A stretch of 64,000 nt of DNA. It comes from Gallionella straubiae (lineage in GTDB: Bacteria > Pseudomonadota > Gammaproteobacteria > Burkholderiales > Gallionellaceae). Both the position numbers and the translations under genes were made by a program. The stretch covers positions 248,001 through 312,000 of the forward strand of contig NZ_CP194331.1 of NCBI RefSeq assembly GCF_051257895.1, written 5' to 3'. Of the stretch, positions 25,808-34,602 are shown piece by piece. The notes beneath the pieces are model-generated. The model was not told the DNA's origin. It saw only the letters and a list, made by a program, of their open reading frames with translations, and did not search any database. How positions within the stretch are numbered: the first letter of the stretch is position 1; every line of letters begins with the position of its first letter.

Positions 25808-26503
25808 CTACCCTTCCAGCAGCACGCCGTCCAGCAGCCGCAGACGGCGCTGCATCCGCCCCGCCAGTTCGTAGTCGTGGGTGACGACGATGAAGCTGGT
25901 GTCGAATTTTTCGTTGAGCTGCTGCATCAGTTCGAACAGCGCCTGGGCGCTGTTGCGGTCGAGGTTGCCGGTGGGCTCGTCAGCCAGTACGCAGGCCGGT
26001 TCGGTGACCAGCGCGCGCGCCACGGCGACGCGCTGGCGCTCGCCGCCGGAGAGTTCGGCGGGGTGGTGGCGCAGGCGGTGCGCCAGCCCGACCTGTTCCA
26101 GCATCGCCGCGGCGCGTGGCTCGGCCTCGGGTTTCTTCATACCGCGGATCAGCAGCGGCATCGCGACGTTTTCCAGTGCGGTGAATTCCGGCAGCAGGTG
26201 GTGGAACTGGTAGACGAAGCCGAGCGCGCGGTTGCGCAACTCGCCGCGCTGAGCCTCATTCATCTGCTCCACTTCCTGGCCGAGCACCTGCACGTTGCCG
26301 CCGCTGGCCTTGTCCAGCCCGCCGAGCAGGTGCAGCAGCGTGCTCTTGCCCGAACCGGACGCGCCGACGATGGCGACGCGCTCGCCGCGCCGCACGTCGA
26401 GATCGACGCCCTTGAGCACCGGCACATCCTCCTTGCCGATGGTGAAGGTCTTGCGCAGGCCGCGGCAGGAGATCACGTTTCCTGAATCCTGCTTCTTACT
26501 CAT
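25808..26503 (-). CDS. lolD: Lipoprotein-releasing ABC transporter ATPase LolD
   Basis: Powers release of lipoproteins from the inner membrane to LolA. 231 residues from the chosen start: Walker A GASGSGKST, signature LSGGERQRVAVARAL, Walker B ACVLADEPTGNLD, switch His in VVTHDYEL. The longer frame adds 12 residues read from lolC. The ATG lies upstream of the lolC stop, giving an 8-base overlap and coupled translation. lolC and lolD next to comEC is a common order in this group; here about 17 kb of other genes separate them. Confidence 0.95.
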   Translation of the reverse strand: MSKKQDSGNVISCRGLRKTFTIGKEDVPVLKGVDLDVRRGERVAIVGASGSGKSTLLHLLGGLDKASGGNVQVLGQEVEQMNEAQRGELRNRALGFVYQFHHLLPEFTALENVAMPLLIRGMKKPEAEPRAAAMLEQVGLAHRLRHHPAELSGGERQRVAVARALVTEPACVLADEPTGNLDRNSAQALFELMQQLNEKFDTSFIVVTHDYELAGRMQRRLRLLDGVLLEG

Positions 26504-27740
26504 AGCGCAATGCCTCCGCAGGTTGGGTTTTGGAAGCACGGTAGCTCGGATAGAGCGTCGCCAGCAGGCTGATCAGGAAGGACATGGAAGCGACCACCGC
26601 GACCTCGGGATAGCGCAGGTCGGACGGCAACTCGGTGATGTAATACACGTCCTTGGCGAGGAACTGCACGCCGAACAGGCGCTCGATGAACGGCACCACT
26701 ACGTCGAGATTCAGTGCCAGCGCGATGCCGCTGAGGCTGCCGAGCAGCGTGCCGATCACGCCGATCACTACCCCCTGCACGATGAAGATTTTCATGATGC
26801 TGCGCGGCGACGCGCCAAGGGTACGCAGGATCGCGATGTCGGCCTGCTTGTCGGTAACCGCCATCACCAGCGTGGAGACGATGTTGAACGCTGCCACCGC
26901 GACGATCAGCGACAGGATGATGAACATCATCTTCTTTTCCATCTGCACCGCGCGGAAGTAATTGCTGTTCTGGTGCGTCCAGTCGTTGGCGTACAGGTCG
27001 GCCGGCAGCTGGCTCTGCAGCTCGCGCGCCACGCGCGGCGCGAGGTCGATGTCGTGCAGCCTGGCGCTGATGCCGGTTACCGCGTCGCCGAGCTGGAACA
27101 GTTTCTGCGCGTCATTCATGTGGATCAGCGCGAGGCTGTTGTCGTAGGGCGCCATGCCGATCTCGAAGATGCCCGCCACGCGGAACTGCTTGAGGCGCGG
27201 CATCATGCCGGCGGGCGTGATCTGCCCCTGCGGGGCGATCAGCATGATCTTGTCGTTGAGTTTCACGCCGAGTGCGCGCGCGAGGTCGGAGCCGATCACG
27301 ATGGTGAATTCCCCGCCGCGCAGATTGCCCAGCGCGCCCACCTTCATCTTGTCGGAGAGCCCGGTAATGGCGGTTTCCTGCTGCGGGTCTATGCCGCGCA
27401 CCATCACGCCCTGCACACTCTGGCCGAACGACAGCATGCCCTGTCCGGCGACATACGGTGCGGCGGCGGAGACCTGTGGGTACTGCGCGACCTTGTCCAG
27501 CACGGCCTGCCAGTCATGCAGCCGCCCGCCGTCCGCGACCACCTCCACATGCGGCGACACGCCCAGCATGCGCGCGCGGATTTCCTTCTGGAAGCCGTTC
27601 ATCACCGACAGCACCACAATCAGCGCCATCACGCCCAGCCCCATGCCGAGCATGGAAATCAGCGAGATGAACGAGATGAAATGGTTGCGCCGCTTGGCAC
27701 GGGTGTAGCGCAGGCCGATGAACAGTTCGTAGGGTTGCAA
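26496..27740 (-). CDS. lolC: Lipoprotein-releasing ABC transporter permease LolC/LolE
   Basis: Membrane subunit that extracts lipoproteins. Four spans frame a large periplasmic MacB-type domain. The conserved N-terminus QPYELFIGLRYTRAKRRNHF is followed by a span with MLGMGLGVMALIVVLSVMNGF, and the C-terminal half has the FtsX-like spans. The start is uncertain: TTG at 27740 fits homologues that begin just before QPYELF, while TTG at 27782 adds 14 residues. A single permease gene suggests a LolF-like homodimer or a second gene elsewhere. Confidence 0.93.
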   Translation of the reverse strand: MQPYELFIGLRYTRAKRRNHFISFISLISMLGMGLGVMALIVVLSVMNGFQKEIRARMLGVSPHVEVVADGGRLHDWQAVLDKVAQYPQVSAAAPYVAGQGMLSFGQSVQGVMVRGIDPQQETAITGLSDKMKVGALGNLRGGEFTIVIGSDLARALGVKLNDKIMLIAPQGQITPAGMMPRLKQFRVAGIFEIGMAPYDNSLALIHMNDAQKLFQLGDAVTGISARLHDIDLAPRVARELQSQLPADLYANDWTHQNSNYFRAVQMEKKMMFIILSLIVAVAAFNIVSTLVMAVTDKQADIAILRTLGASPRSIMKIFIVQGVVIGVIGTLLGSLSGIALALNLDVVVPFIERLFGVQFLAKDVYYITELPSDLRYPEVAVVASMSFLISLLATLYPSYRASKTQPAEALRYE

Positions 27741-27977
27741 GATAGGGCTGTAATAATTGGAACGGGCGTAAGTGTGCCACAAGGCGGCGGATGCAACTAG
27801 GCCCGACCGCGCTTGCCACGCATATATGGGTGCGGTCGAATGCCTGCTCCAGGTGAGTCAGGCTCACTGGCGCGGGCAATGGCTCCAGTGCTGGAGGGCG
27901 GAAAAAATGATGGGGTCATCGGCTTCGTTTATGGGTGATATGATGCCGGCGGAAATATCTATGTTTTGGAGGATCTC

Positions 27978-28226
27978 ATGGCACAAATCCTGGAAAAGCT
28001 GGAAGCTGAAGCCTTGCAACTCTCGCCCAAGGAACGCGGCGAACTGATCCACCGCCTTATCGTTAGCCTGGAAAGCGAGTCTGACGATACACCCGAAGCC
28101 ATCGCCAAAGCATGGGATGAAGAAATCGCCCGGCGTGTGGCAGATATGGATGCAGGCAAAACGGTCTGGATACCGGCGGAAGAGGTTTTTGCTCGCCTTG
28201 AAGCCATCGTTGATAACGCACGCTGA
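27978..28226 (+). CDS. Antitoxin, addiction-module component family
   Basis: 82-residue acidic protein, MAQILEKLEAEALQLSPKER followed by GELIHRLIVSLES, matching the short antitoxins annotated as putative addiction module component. Its C-terminal half should wrap the toxin. Ribosome-binding site ggagga. Its stop is 2 bases before the toxin start. It lies just left of the CRISPR array and may help keep this accessory block in place. Confidence 0.88.
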   Translation: MAQILEKLEAEALQLSPKERGELIHRLIVSLESESDDTPEAIAKAWDEEIARRVADMDAGKTVWIPAEEVFARLEAIVDNAR

Positions 28227-28228
28227 TC

Positions 28229-28522
28229 GTGCGCCTCTCGTTCAACTCAGAGGCGCTTGCCGAAGTAGAGGAGGCAACCCGCTGGTATCGAGATAATGGT
28301 GGCACATTGCCCAGCCGCGCGTTCATACAGGAATTGCGGCGTATCGCACAACTGGCCGCCGAACAACCCGGCATCGGCGCATCCGGCCAGCATGGAACAA
28401 CCAGGCTATATTTCAAGCGTTTCCCGTATACATTAGTTTTTCGAATCCAAGGATCATTTGTAAGAGTGATCGCGGTTGCACATCAACGCCGCCGCCCTGG
28501 GTATTGGGCGGAGCGGCGCTGA
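28229..28522 (+). CDS. RelE/ParE-family toxin
   Basis: 97-residue basic protein with GTG start, coupled to the antitoxin. AEVEEATRWYRD is the typical first helix of ParE/RelE toxins, and RFPYTLVFRIQ with VIAVAHQRRRPGYW forms the C-terminal sheet with conserved Arg and Tyr/Trp. Target is either the ribosome-bound mRNA (RelE) or gyrase (ParE); sequence alone does not decide, though AHQRRRPGYW is the ParE-like ending. The 119 bases that follow contain a GC-rich hairpin (about 28592-28640) that may terminate this operon and precede the array. Confidence 0.88.
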   Translation: MRLSFNSEALAEVEEATRWYRDNGGTLPSRAFIQELRRIAQLAAEQPGIGASGQHGTTRLYFKRFPYTLVFRIQGSFVRVIAVAHQRRRPGYWAERR

Positions 28523-28641
28523 TTCGTTAGCTGACGAGCTTTTGCAGGCCACAACCACTGTTACGGGGTACGGTTTCTTGCCAAGCCCCGCGAAGCGGGA
28601 ACGATGGCCGGATTGCCCCCTTGCGGGGTCGTCCGGCCGGC

Positions 28642-29415
28642 GTTGTAGCTCCCTCTCTCACCCCGGATGAGCTACCATTGTCGATGTTGACGCTGTTCTT
28701 ATTGCCCAGTTGTAGCTCCCTCTCTCACCCCGGATGAGCTACCATGGGTACAAAATTGTTGCGAGCGTTAAAGCAGTTGTAGCTCCCTCTCTCACCCCGG
28801 ATGAGCTACCATTCCTCAGCTCCCATGCTCTCTATTTGCGCGGTTGTAGCTCCCTCTCTCACCCCGGATGAGCTACCATATGTCGCGAGGCGGTACTTCG
28901 GCGGACTGGGTTGTAGCTCCCTCTCTCACCCCGGATGAGCTACCATCAAGACTGTATCGCTATCGAACCAGGGATTGTTGTAGCTCCCTCTCTCACCCCG
29001 GATGAGCTACCATTTTTTCAGCGCAGTATATTTACAACTACGGGTTGTAGCTCCCTCTCTCACCCCGGATGAGCTACCATGAAGAGGTGCCAGTTGAATT
29101 AGCGGGACAAGTTGTAGCTCCCTCTCTCACCCCGGATGAGCTACCATTTTGCCCAGTATGGTAATAACTGGCTTCAGGTTGTAGCTCCCTCTCTCACCCC
29201 GGATGAGCTACCATGTCAGATGCGGGATATTGCTGAACAGAACCGTTGTAGCTCCCTCTCTCACCCCGGATGAGCTACCATAGCTTGGGGATATGGTACT
29301 CAACAACAGATGTTGTAGCTCCCTCTCTCACCCCGGATGAGCTACCATCGGAACACCCTTGTTTGCGCCATTTGCGACGTTGTAGCTCCCTCTCTCACCC
29401 CGGATGAGCTACCAT
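28642..29415 (+). CRISPR. Type II-C CRISPR array, 12 repeats and 11 spacers
   Basis: Twelve identical 37-bp repeats (beginning gttgtagctccctctctcac and ending gatgagctaccat) start every 67 bases from 28642 to 29379, with eleven unique 30-bp spacers. The repeat resembles the 36-bp Neisseria repeat (gttgtagctccctttctcat) and pairs with the anti-repeat at 34064. That pairing sets crRNA polarity to the plus strand, so the leader side is 28523-28641 and the terminator at 29431 closes the array. No degenerate final repeat is present, suggesting a young or actively maintained array. Confidence 0.98.
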
Positions 29416-29430
29416 AGGCCTTACGCAGAT

Positions 29431-29460
29431 GCCCGCCCAGCTTAGGCTGGGTGGGCGTTT
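29431..29460 (+). terminator. Terminator downstream of CRISPR array
   Basis: Arms gcccgcccagc (29431-29441) and gctgggtgggc (29446-29456) with loop ttag, then gtttt. Only 15 bases after the last repeat, and between the array and the convergent cas2. Supports plus-strand transcription of the array. Confidence 0.85.
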
Positions 29461-29477
29461 TGCTTCCTGAAAGGGAT

Positions 29478-29810
29478 TCAGAACAACAGCATTTGGTTGG
29501 CCTTGATGGCTTTTTCCTGAAAAAGTGGCAGGCCGACGAGCAGTTTCATGCTGGCAAATTGCTTTTCCGTCACGCTCAGGCAGCGCACCGAGCCTTCGGG
29601 CGGCAGGTTATCTACCAGTCGCTTGTAGTGTTTTTCCAGCGCATCGTTGCCGTTCAGGATGCGACCGTACACCGAGAACTGGATCATGTCGTAGCCGTCG
29701 TTGACCAAAAAGCGGCGGAATATGGTGTAGGCGCGGCGTTCCGCCTTGGTAACCACCGGGAGATCGAAGAATACGAGCAGGCGCATGAATCGTCGGGTCT
29801 CCGTACTCAC
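29478..29810 (-). CDS. cas2: CRISPR-associated protein Cas2
   Basis: Part of the Cas1-Cas2 complex that inserts new spacers. 110 residues, or 102 if the Met at residue 9 is used. MRLLVFFDLPVVTKAERRAY gives the ferredoxin-like first strand with its conserved Asp, then YTIFRRFLVNDGYDMIQFSV. GTG start 3 bases after the cas1 stop, so the two are coupled. Last gene of the cas operon. Confidence 0.95.
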   Translation of the reverse strand: MSTETRRFMRLLVFFDLPVVTKAERRAYTIFRRFLVNDGYDMIQFSVYGRILNGNDALEKHYKRLVDNLPPEGSVRCLSVTEKQFASMKLLVGLPLFQEKAIKANQMLLF

Positions 29811-29813
29811 GGC

Positions 29814-30719
29814 TCAACACTCCAGCCGGTGCTGCTCCAGTCCAATGATGCCGGGCGCTTCCAACAGCGATTCACTGCCGCCGTCATAGATGCGGGCGAG
29901 GCTTTCGATCATATGCTCGATGGCAGAGAGCGCGGACATCTTGCCGCGCGGCATGCCCACATCCACGTTGAGCAGGCTCACCAAGGCAACCTTGTCTTCG
30001 GGATGCAGTTCGTCGTCGGGCTGCGGAATCATCCTGTGCACGAACAGATCCACCAGCGGGCGGAAAGGTTCGATCACGTCGTCTGCGAGGTTGAAGGCAT
30101 TCTGCTCACTGGCATGGAACAGTCCAATGGAAGGCATCAGTCCATGCGCCACCAGACCGCGCGCAATTGTGCCGCGCAGCACGGCATAGCCATAGTCCAG
30201 CGCGGCATTGGCGAAGCGCGCTTGGTCACGGCGGAAGTCCTTGCCGAACAGTTGTGTGAAGTAGAAGAAGGCGGCCTGTCCTTCGAGGTTGTCTGCATCG
30301 CCCGAGCGCACCCGCCGAGCATAGGAATCCAGCCTGTCTGCGCTGTCGCGTCCGGCCATGCGCAGCACGGTGGCCTGGTTAGCGATCTTCTTGCGCACAA
30401 TGGCTGCCCATGTCTGCTTGGCGATGGGACGCGGCAGGTCGAGTTGTAGGCGCAGCCAGCGCGTGGCGCGCGAATGCGGCAGGAAGGGCAGGAACACGCC
30501 GCTGGGATGGTGCGTATCGCCCGTGGCGAACAGGCTGATGCCATACTCGCCGCAGGCTGACAGCACTGGGTGGGTTAGCGTGATCTCGCGGTGGTTGAGT
30601 ACGATCACCGCAATGTCTTCGAACGGCACGCAGGCGGTCTGCTCCTGCTCGATGGCGAGCGAGTAATGATCCCGCTTGAGCTTGGCGGGGCGGGAGATGA
30701 CGACGCTACGCCAAGTCAC
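29814..30719 (-). CDS. cas1: CRISPR-associated endonuclease Cas1
   Basis: Spacer-integrating nuclease. 301 residues from GTG at 30719, chosen because it restores the usual TWRSVVIS start and has ggagaa upstream; the longer frame is cas9 read out of frame. The type II subgroup is clear from SRPAKLKRDHYSLAIEQ. The metal-binding residues are Glu in DNLEGQAAFFYF, His in PSIGLFHASEQN, and Asp in ADDVIEPFRPLVD. Its first 14 bases overlap the end of cas9, so translation is coupled. Confidence 0.96.
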   Translation of the reverse strand: MTWRSVVISRPAKLKRDHYSLAIEQEQTACVPFEDIAVIVLNHREITLTHPVLSACGEYGISLFATGDTHHPSGVFLPFLPHSRATRWLRLQLDLPRPIAKQTWAAIVRKKIANQATVLRMAGRDSADRLDSYARRVRSGDADNLEGQAAFFYFTQLFGKDFRRDQARFANAALDYGYAVLRGTIARGLVAHGLMPSIGLFHASEQNAFNLADDVIEPFRPLVDLFVHRMIPQPDDELHPEDKVALVSLLNVDVGMPRGKMSALSAIEHMIESLARIYDGGSESLLEAPGIIGLEQHRLEC

Positions 30720-33700
30720 GGCGTTTCTCCGGCGGGGCGGGGTAGAAGTTTCCCAGCACATCTACATGAAATTTTTCAAAGGACCGGATGCCGATTTTTA
30801 CGCCGAGATTTACCCATACACCTTGCCAGGCTTTTCCAGTGGCTATGGACTCATTGTTGTCATGTGATCTGATCGAAATACTTGCCGTTGCAACACCCAG
30901 CCCGACAAAATATCCGAAAAATGTGGTGTTCCGATTTTTGAGTTTAACTAGATCATTTGGGAACAGTGAAAATTTGAAATCAAAACTTTCATCAATCATT
31001 GTCCACTCATCACGTGGCGTATTGGCTGTTGCGGCACGGCTTGGCAACACACCATTTTTTCTGCGGTCCGATTGATAGATCGGTATGAGATAAAACTTGC
31101 CTGTTTTGTGGAATACATCCACACGCCAGATGCTGGCTTGGTCGGCGATACCTCCTCGAACTGGAACCCCACCTTTCTGGACATCCTTAATTTTGATTGC
31201 CCGAATCAGCGGGCCGGGTGTGCCATCCCGCCGCGGCTTGTGGACTGGCGGCATGTTGGGGCCGAAAGCTTTCTTTCCGTCACCTTTATGGGCTTCCAGC
31301 CTATTACGCAAAATATCAATTAGGGCTTCATTGCGCCCATCGTGAGCACCCACGATATTGTCCAGATCAGCTATTTTTAGGCCTTCCAGTCGCACGCGTT
31401 TACTGCTGGTATCTTTGCCGAGATGCGATTTTTTTGAGCGTACCGTGTCCTGATGCACCGGGCCTCCAGCACGGTGCTTGATGGCTCGTGAAATTAGCAC
31501 GGGCTTGAGGCCTGCCAGCACTGATTCGTCGTAGGTTGAGAAATACTCGCGGATGATTTCACTCGGGTTTGCGGAGAGCCGTGCCTGAACTTCTTCCCGG
31601 AAATGCGGCCACGGTTGCGGGAAGCGCTCGCCGAGTGCTGTTGCAGTTTCTGCGTTAAGAATTTCTCCGGTTTCCTTGTCGGCGAATGTTCCGTCCGGGA
31701 GTTGGACCAGTTCACCCTTGCGGGAAAAATTGCTCACGCGCTTTTGCAGTGACCGTGTGGCTGCCGCAATTACGCAGGCATCCAATGCGTGGTGCAGGTC
31801 GCTGGCCGCGCGGTTCTTTGTTAATCCCCAGCGGGCGCGCAGAAAGTTGGTGTAGCCACCAGCCGGACAGAGCACGCGGCTTTCGCGCGGTTTTATTTGG
31901 CCGCTTGCATCCGGTGCGAACTGGAGGCGCTGTCGAACATAATCCGCAAAGTATCTGGTGATATAGCGGGTATCGTTGAGGTTGCGCGATTTAAACCCTT
32001 CGGCTTCTTCTGTAGTGAAACTCTTACGCAGCAGGCGATCCCGCTTGGCCTTGCGGATATTTTTGTGGCCCCGTACCCATGCTTCGAAATTCCGCCATTG
32101 CGAGCTTTGATTTACGCCATCCATAAACTCGAAAGGAGTCTGGTTTCCCTTGTTCTGGTTTTGTTTGGTGAGAACCAACACCTTGTTGTTCTGGCTGTCG
32201 TCAAAAGAGCGAGAGTAGGGCAGGATGTGATCAATCTGGGTGGTGTTGTCTTCGAAGATGCGGCGAATGTCTCCATCCAGCGCCAATGGATGCAAGGAAT
32301 AGGCGCACTGCCCATCCTGCTCTCGATAGAGCCGCATTTTCAGCAATTCATCGCCTTTTGGCGAACGCCCAACCTGCTCGATGAAGTAATCTACGGTGGC
32401 CTGTTTCTCTACCTGGAATTCCTTTTGACCGGCTTCGATTTCTTTGCGCTCCTCCCACGTCTTTGAAAGGTCGCGTGCCAGTTCGACATGGATAGCCACA
32501 GGCGAACACCTGTAGTCTGCAATCAGAGCATTCAGCACTTTGCGTGTTTGATTCAGTGCGCGGAATACCACAGGGTTGCGGATTTCCTTTAAATTGAAGG
32601 CTGGCAGGTATTTGCTGCATGAGGTTTCTTCGTTGGGTTTGGCGTGGTTGTAACCTGCCTGCGAGCATGCCTCGTCGTAGCGAAGCCCCGCTTCAAGGTG
32701 TGGCATCAACTTGGTAATCGCCTTGTTGGAAAGTTGGATGAAGTTTGAATAATCCACTCTCAGAATTGCTTCGATAGTTACTGCATCAAGATTAAGTTTG
32801 GCCAGTTCCAGCTTGAGTTCTTCGTCGCTCTTGTAAATAGAAAGAGCAAGCGCAATGGCATCCATTTCAATTGGGTTGCCTGCCAGGGCATTGCCACTTA
32901 GCCGTTCCCATGCGTGTCTGGTCGCTTCGTTATCCAATTCCTTCTTGAGATCATGCCAGCCTTTCAATTCGATCAGCGTGGCTTCCTCGGGGTCAACCAG
33001 TTCGCCTTTCTTGTTTCTCTTTATGCTGTAGGGAAGCCCCGCAAATCCGGCATTTGGCGAATCGCTGAGTCCAATGGCTCGGCGTAATTGCTTGTAGGTG
33101 ACTTTTGCAAGCCTGTAAGGCAAATCCTTCGCAACTTGTAGTTCGCCGGGGGTCAGTGATCTTCTTTCGCCAGCTTGAATAATCTTGATGTTGTTTAACT
33201 TCGACGATAGCCAGACGAATCTTTCTGCGCTGAAACTTCTCTTGGGGGCACGGTATTCGTCTTTTTCGAAGGTGCAGCGACCAATCATTTCCAACATAGC
33301 CTTGCCGGTTATGGAGGGTTTCTGATACCAGAGCAATTCGAGAACGGCTTGCTCCAGCTCTGCGGAAGCATATGGGTTGCCTGAGTTGTGCTGGGACTCA
33401 AAGAGCTTGCGGAGTTCTTCATCCAATAAACTGCGGGAGAAGCTGTTGAGGTAGCTGCCAGCCTTGTTGCGCTTGGTCTGCAAAAAGGCCTCATCTTTTG
33501 CGGCCATTTCTCCCAGAGTGCGCCATTTGCCCTGCATAAGGGCGGCAGTGCGCTTTACTCCCTTGGTAAGTTTGCCACCCTCCTTGTTGTCGTCCACGGT
33601 CTCGGATTTTCTTGCGGCATAAAAACCACGATGCTTGATGATGTGATAAAGCACCCGCGCCCAGTCAGCCCCATCAAGTTTTTCATCCAGTCCCTTGGCG

Positions 33701-34038
33701 CGCAGTTCCCAAGGCTCTGATCTTGCAGGGTTGCCTTTTTTGCTTGAGGTGGTAGTGAAGTTTTCTATGTTCGCATTAGGGACAGCGCCTATGTCACGAA
33801 GCAGGCGGCGTAATTTCTTGAGGCGGAGTACACGCCTATGTAAGCGGTTACGCTGTGTTTTCATTAGGCGGCGATGTTCATTCAGGGAGTCGCCTGTTTT
33901 AGGATCCTCCGCCGCATCGAAGCACCGCACCCCGAGATCAATGATGCGGTTTTCGCCCAGCACCGCCCATCCGACCGAAGCAATACCGATGTCCAAACCG
34001 AAAGTCAGCGGGCCGAGATTTTTCTTCTTGCTTGCCAT
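30706..34038 (-). CDS. cas9: CRISPR-associated endonuclease Cas9, type II-C
   Basis: RNA-guided nuclease that cuts both strands of matching DNA. The 1,110 residues resemble Neisseria meningitidis Cas9 (1,082). RuvC-I FGLDIGIASVGWAVL holds Asp16. The Arg-rich bridge helix follows at about 55-80, RuvC-II IHVELARDL has Glu519, HNH QIDHILPYSR has His604, and RuvC-III LHHALDACVIA has His749/750 and Asp753. The PAM-binding C-terminal domain (FKFSLFPNDLV ... SIRSHDNN) is retained. All catalytic residues are present, so the enzyme should be active. Ribosome-binding site aaggga. The PAM is unknown; Neisseria-type relatives use long 3' PAMs. Confidence 0.98.
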   Translation of the reverse strand: MASKKKNLGPLTFGLDIGIASVGWAVLGENRIIDLGVRCFDAAEDPKTGDSLNEHRRLMKTQRNRLHRRVLRLKKLRRLLRDIGAVPNANIENFTTTSSKKGNPARSEPWELRAKGLDEKLDGADWARVLYHIIKHRGFYAARKSETVDDNKEGGKLTKGVKRTAALMQGKWRTLGEMAAKDEAFLQTKRNKAGSYLNSFSRSLLDEELRKLFESQHNSGNPYASAELEQAVLELLWYQKPSITGKAMLEMIGRCTFEKDEYRAPKRSFSAERFVWLSSKLNNIKIIQAGERRSLTPGELQVAKDLPYRLAKVTYKQLRRAIGLSDSPNAGFAGLPYSIKRNKKGELVDPEEATLIELKGWHDLKKELDNEATRHAWERLSGNALAGNPIEMDAIALALSIYKSDEELKLELAKLNLDAVTIEAILRVDYSNFIQLSNKAITKLMPHLEAGLRYDEACSQAGYNHAKPNEETSCSKYLPAFNLKEIRNPVVFRALNQTRKVLNALIADYRCSPVAIHVELARDLSKTWEERKEIEAGQKEFQVEKQATVDYFIEQVGRSPKGDELLKMRLYREQDGQCAYSLHPLALDGDIRRIFEDNTTQIDHILPYSRSFDDSQNNKVLVLTKQNQNKGNQTPFEFMDGVNQSSQWRNFEAWVRGHKNIRKAKRDRLLRKSFTTEEAEGFKSRNLNDTRYITRYFADYVRQRLQFAPDASGQIKPRESRVLCPAGGYTNFLRARWGLTKNRAASDLHHALDACVIAAATRSLQKRVSNFSRKGELVQLPDGTFADKETGEILNAETATALGERFPQPWPHFREEVQARLSANPSEIIREYFSTYDESVLAGLKPVLISRAIKHRAGGPVHQDTVRSKKSHLGKDTSSKRVRLEGLKIADLDNIVGAHDGRNEALIDILRNRLEAHKGDGKKAFGPNMPPVHKPRRDGTPGPLIRAIKIKDVQKGGVPVRGGIADQASIWRVDVFHKTGKFYLIPIYQSDRRKNGVLPSRAATANTPRDEWTMIDESFDFKFSLFPNDLVKLKNRNTTFFGYFVGLGVATASISIRSHDNNESIATGKAWQGVWVNLGVKIGIRSFEKFHVDVLGNFYPAPPEKRRDLA

Positions 34039-34057
34039 TCGTTTTCTCCCTTATGAT
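34028..34057 (+). promoter_or_regulatory. Candidate tracrRNA promoter over the cas9 start
   Basis: A -10-like tatgat at 34052-34057 with a weaker -35-like ttgctt at 34028-34033 (18-base spacing) predicts transcription from about 34064, exactly where the anti-repeat begins. The elements overlap the cas9 ribosome-binding site and first codons on the other strand. Confidence 0.45.
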
Positions 34058-34063
34058 TCGCAC

Positions 34064-34157
34064 CGTAGCTTATCCGGGGTGAGAGCCGTTGCTACAATAA
34101 AGAATCGAAAGATTCTGTATCCAAGCCCGGCGGGGAAACCTGCCGGGCTTTACTTTT
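34064..34157 (+). ncRNA. tracrRNA of the type II-C system
   Basis: Anti-repeat 34064-34097: gtagcttatccggggtgaga pairs with the CRISPR repeat, then a bulge (gccgt) and gctacaa pairs with its 5' end. gagagccgttgctacaataa is nearly identical to the Neisseria tracrRNA core. A small hairpin follows (agaatc-gaaa-gattct, 34101-34116) and a terminator hairpin (arms 34123-34134 and 34139-34150, loop gaaa) with tacttttc. It is divergent from cas9, with 25 bases between the cas9 ATG and the RNA start. Confidence 0.92.
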
Positions 34158-34602
34158 CAGGATTTAGATTCGAGGCTAAGCATCGCACGTGCATGAGCAT
34201 GGGCCATTGTCCGTGCATCACGATTGAGGTGGATGGAGGCCAGCAATTGTTATCACCTGAATAACGATAAATCCGCGTGAGCGGAACGGTTCTACCCTCA
34301 CCCTATCCTCCCCTGCAAGGGGGAGGCTAATGAGGGAGTTGCGCCAGCCTCCTGTGCTGATTTCCCGCCGTCTTCGCGCCGTACTTTGCGGGGCGATAGG
34401 CTGCGGCGGTTGCGCAAGCCGGTGAACTTTAGGAGGTGGCGGTATTGCTGTCAACCTGGCTTGATATTTTTCAGGGCGCGCTGAAAGTCTTCCGTTAGTG
34501 GTGAGCCCTTCGACAAGCTCAGGGTGAACGGATTTCGCTAGTGTCTCCTTCAAGTCTGCCTTGCCGGAAATGGTTTTTCGGGCAAATGATAAACTTGCTG
34601 CC
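34158..34602. other. Non-coding stretch with two repeat types
   Basis: No gene seen. Around 34297-34340 is a CTCTCCC-type palindrome (accctcaccctatcctcccc, then tgcaagggggaggctaatga). At 34503-34531 is a gagcccttcgacaagctcag-type repeat, whose relative lies inside the following gene at 34736. The end carries the upstream region of the RpfE-like gene. It separates the CRISPR block from the housekeeping block. Confidence 0.6.

Noticed and set aside
28592..28640. Possible degenerate CRISPR repeat left of the array
   Set aside because: The GC-rich hairpin here shares no sequence with the repeat; it is more likely a terminator or leader structure.
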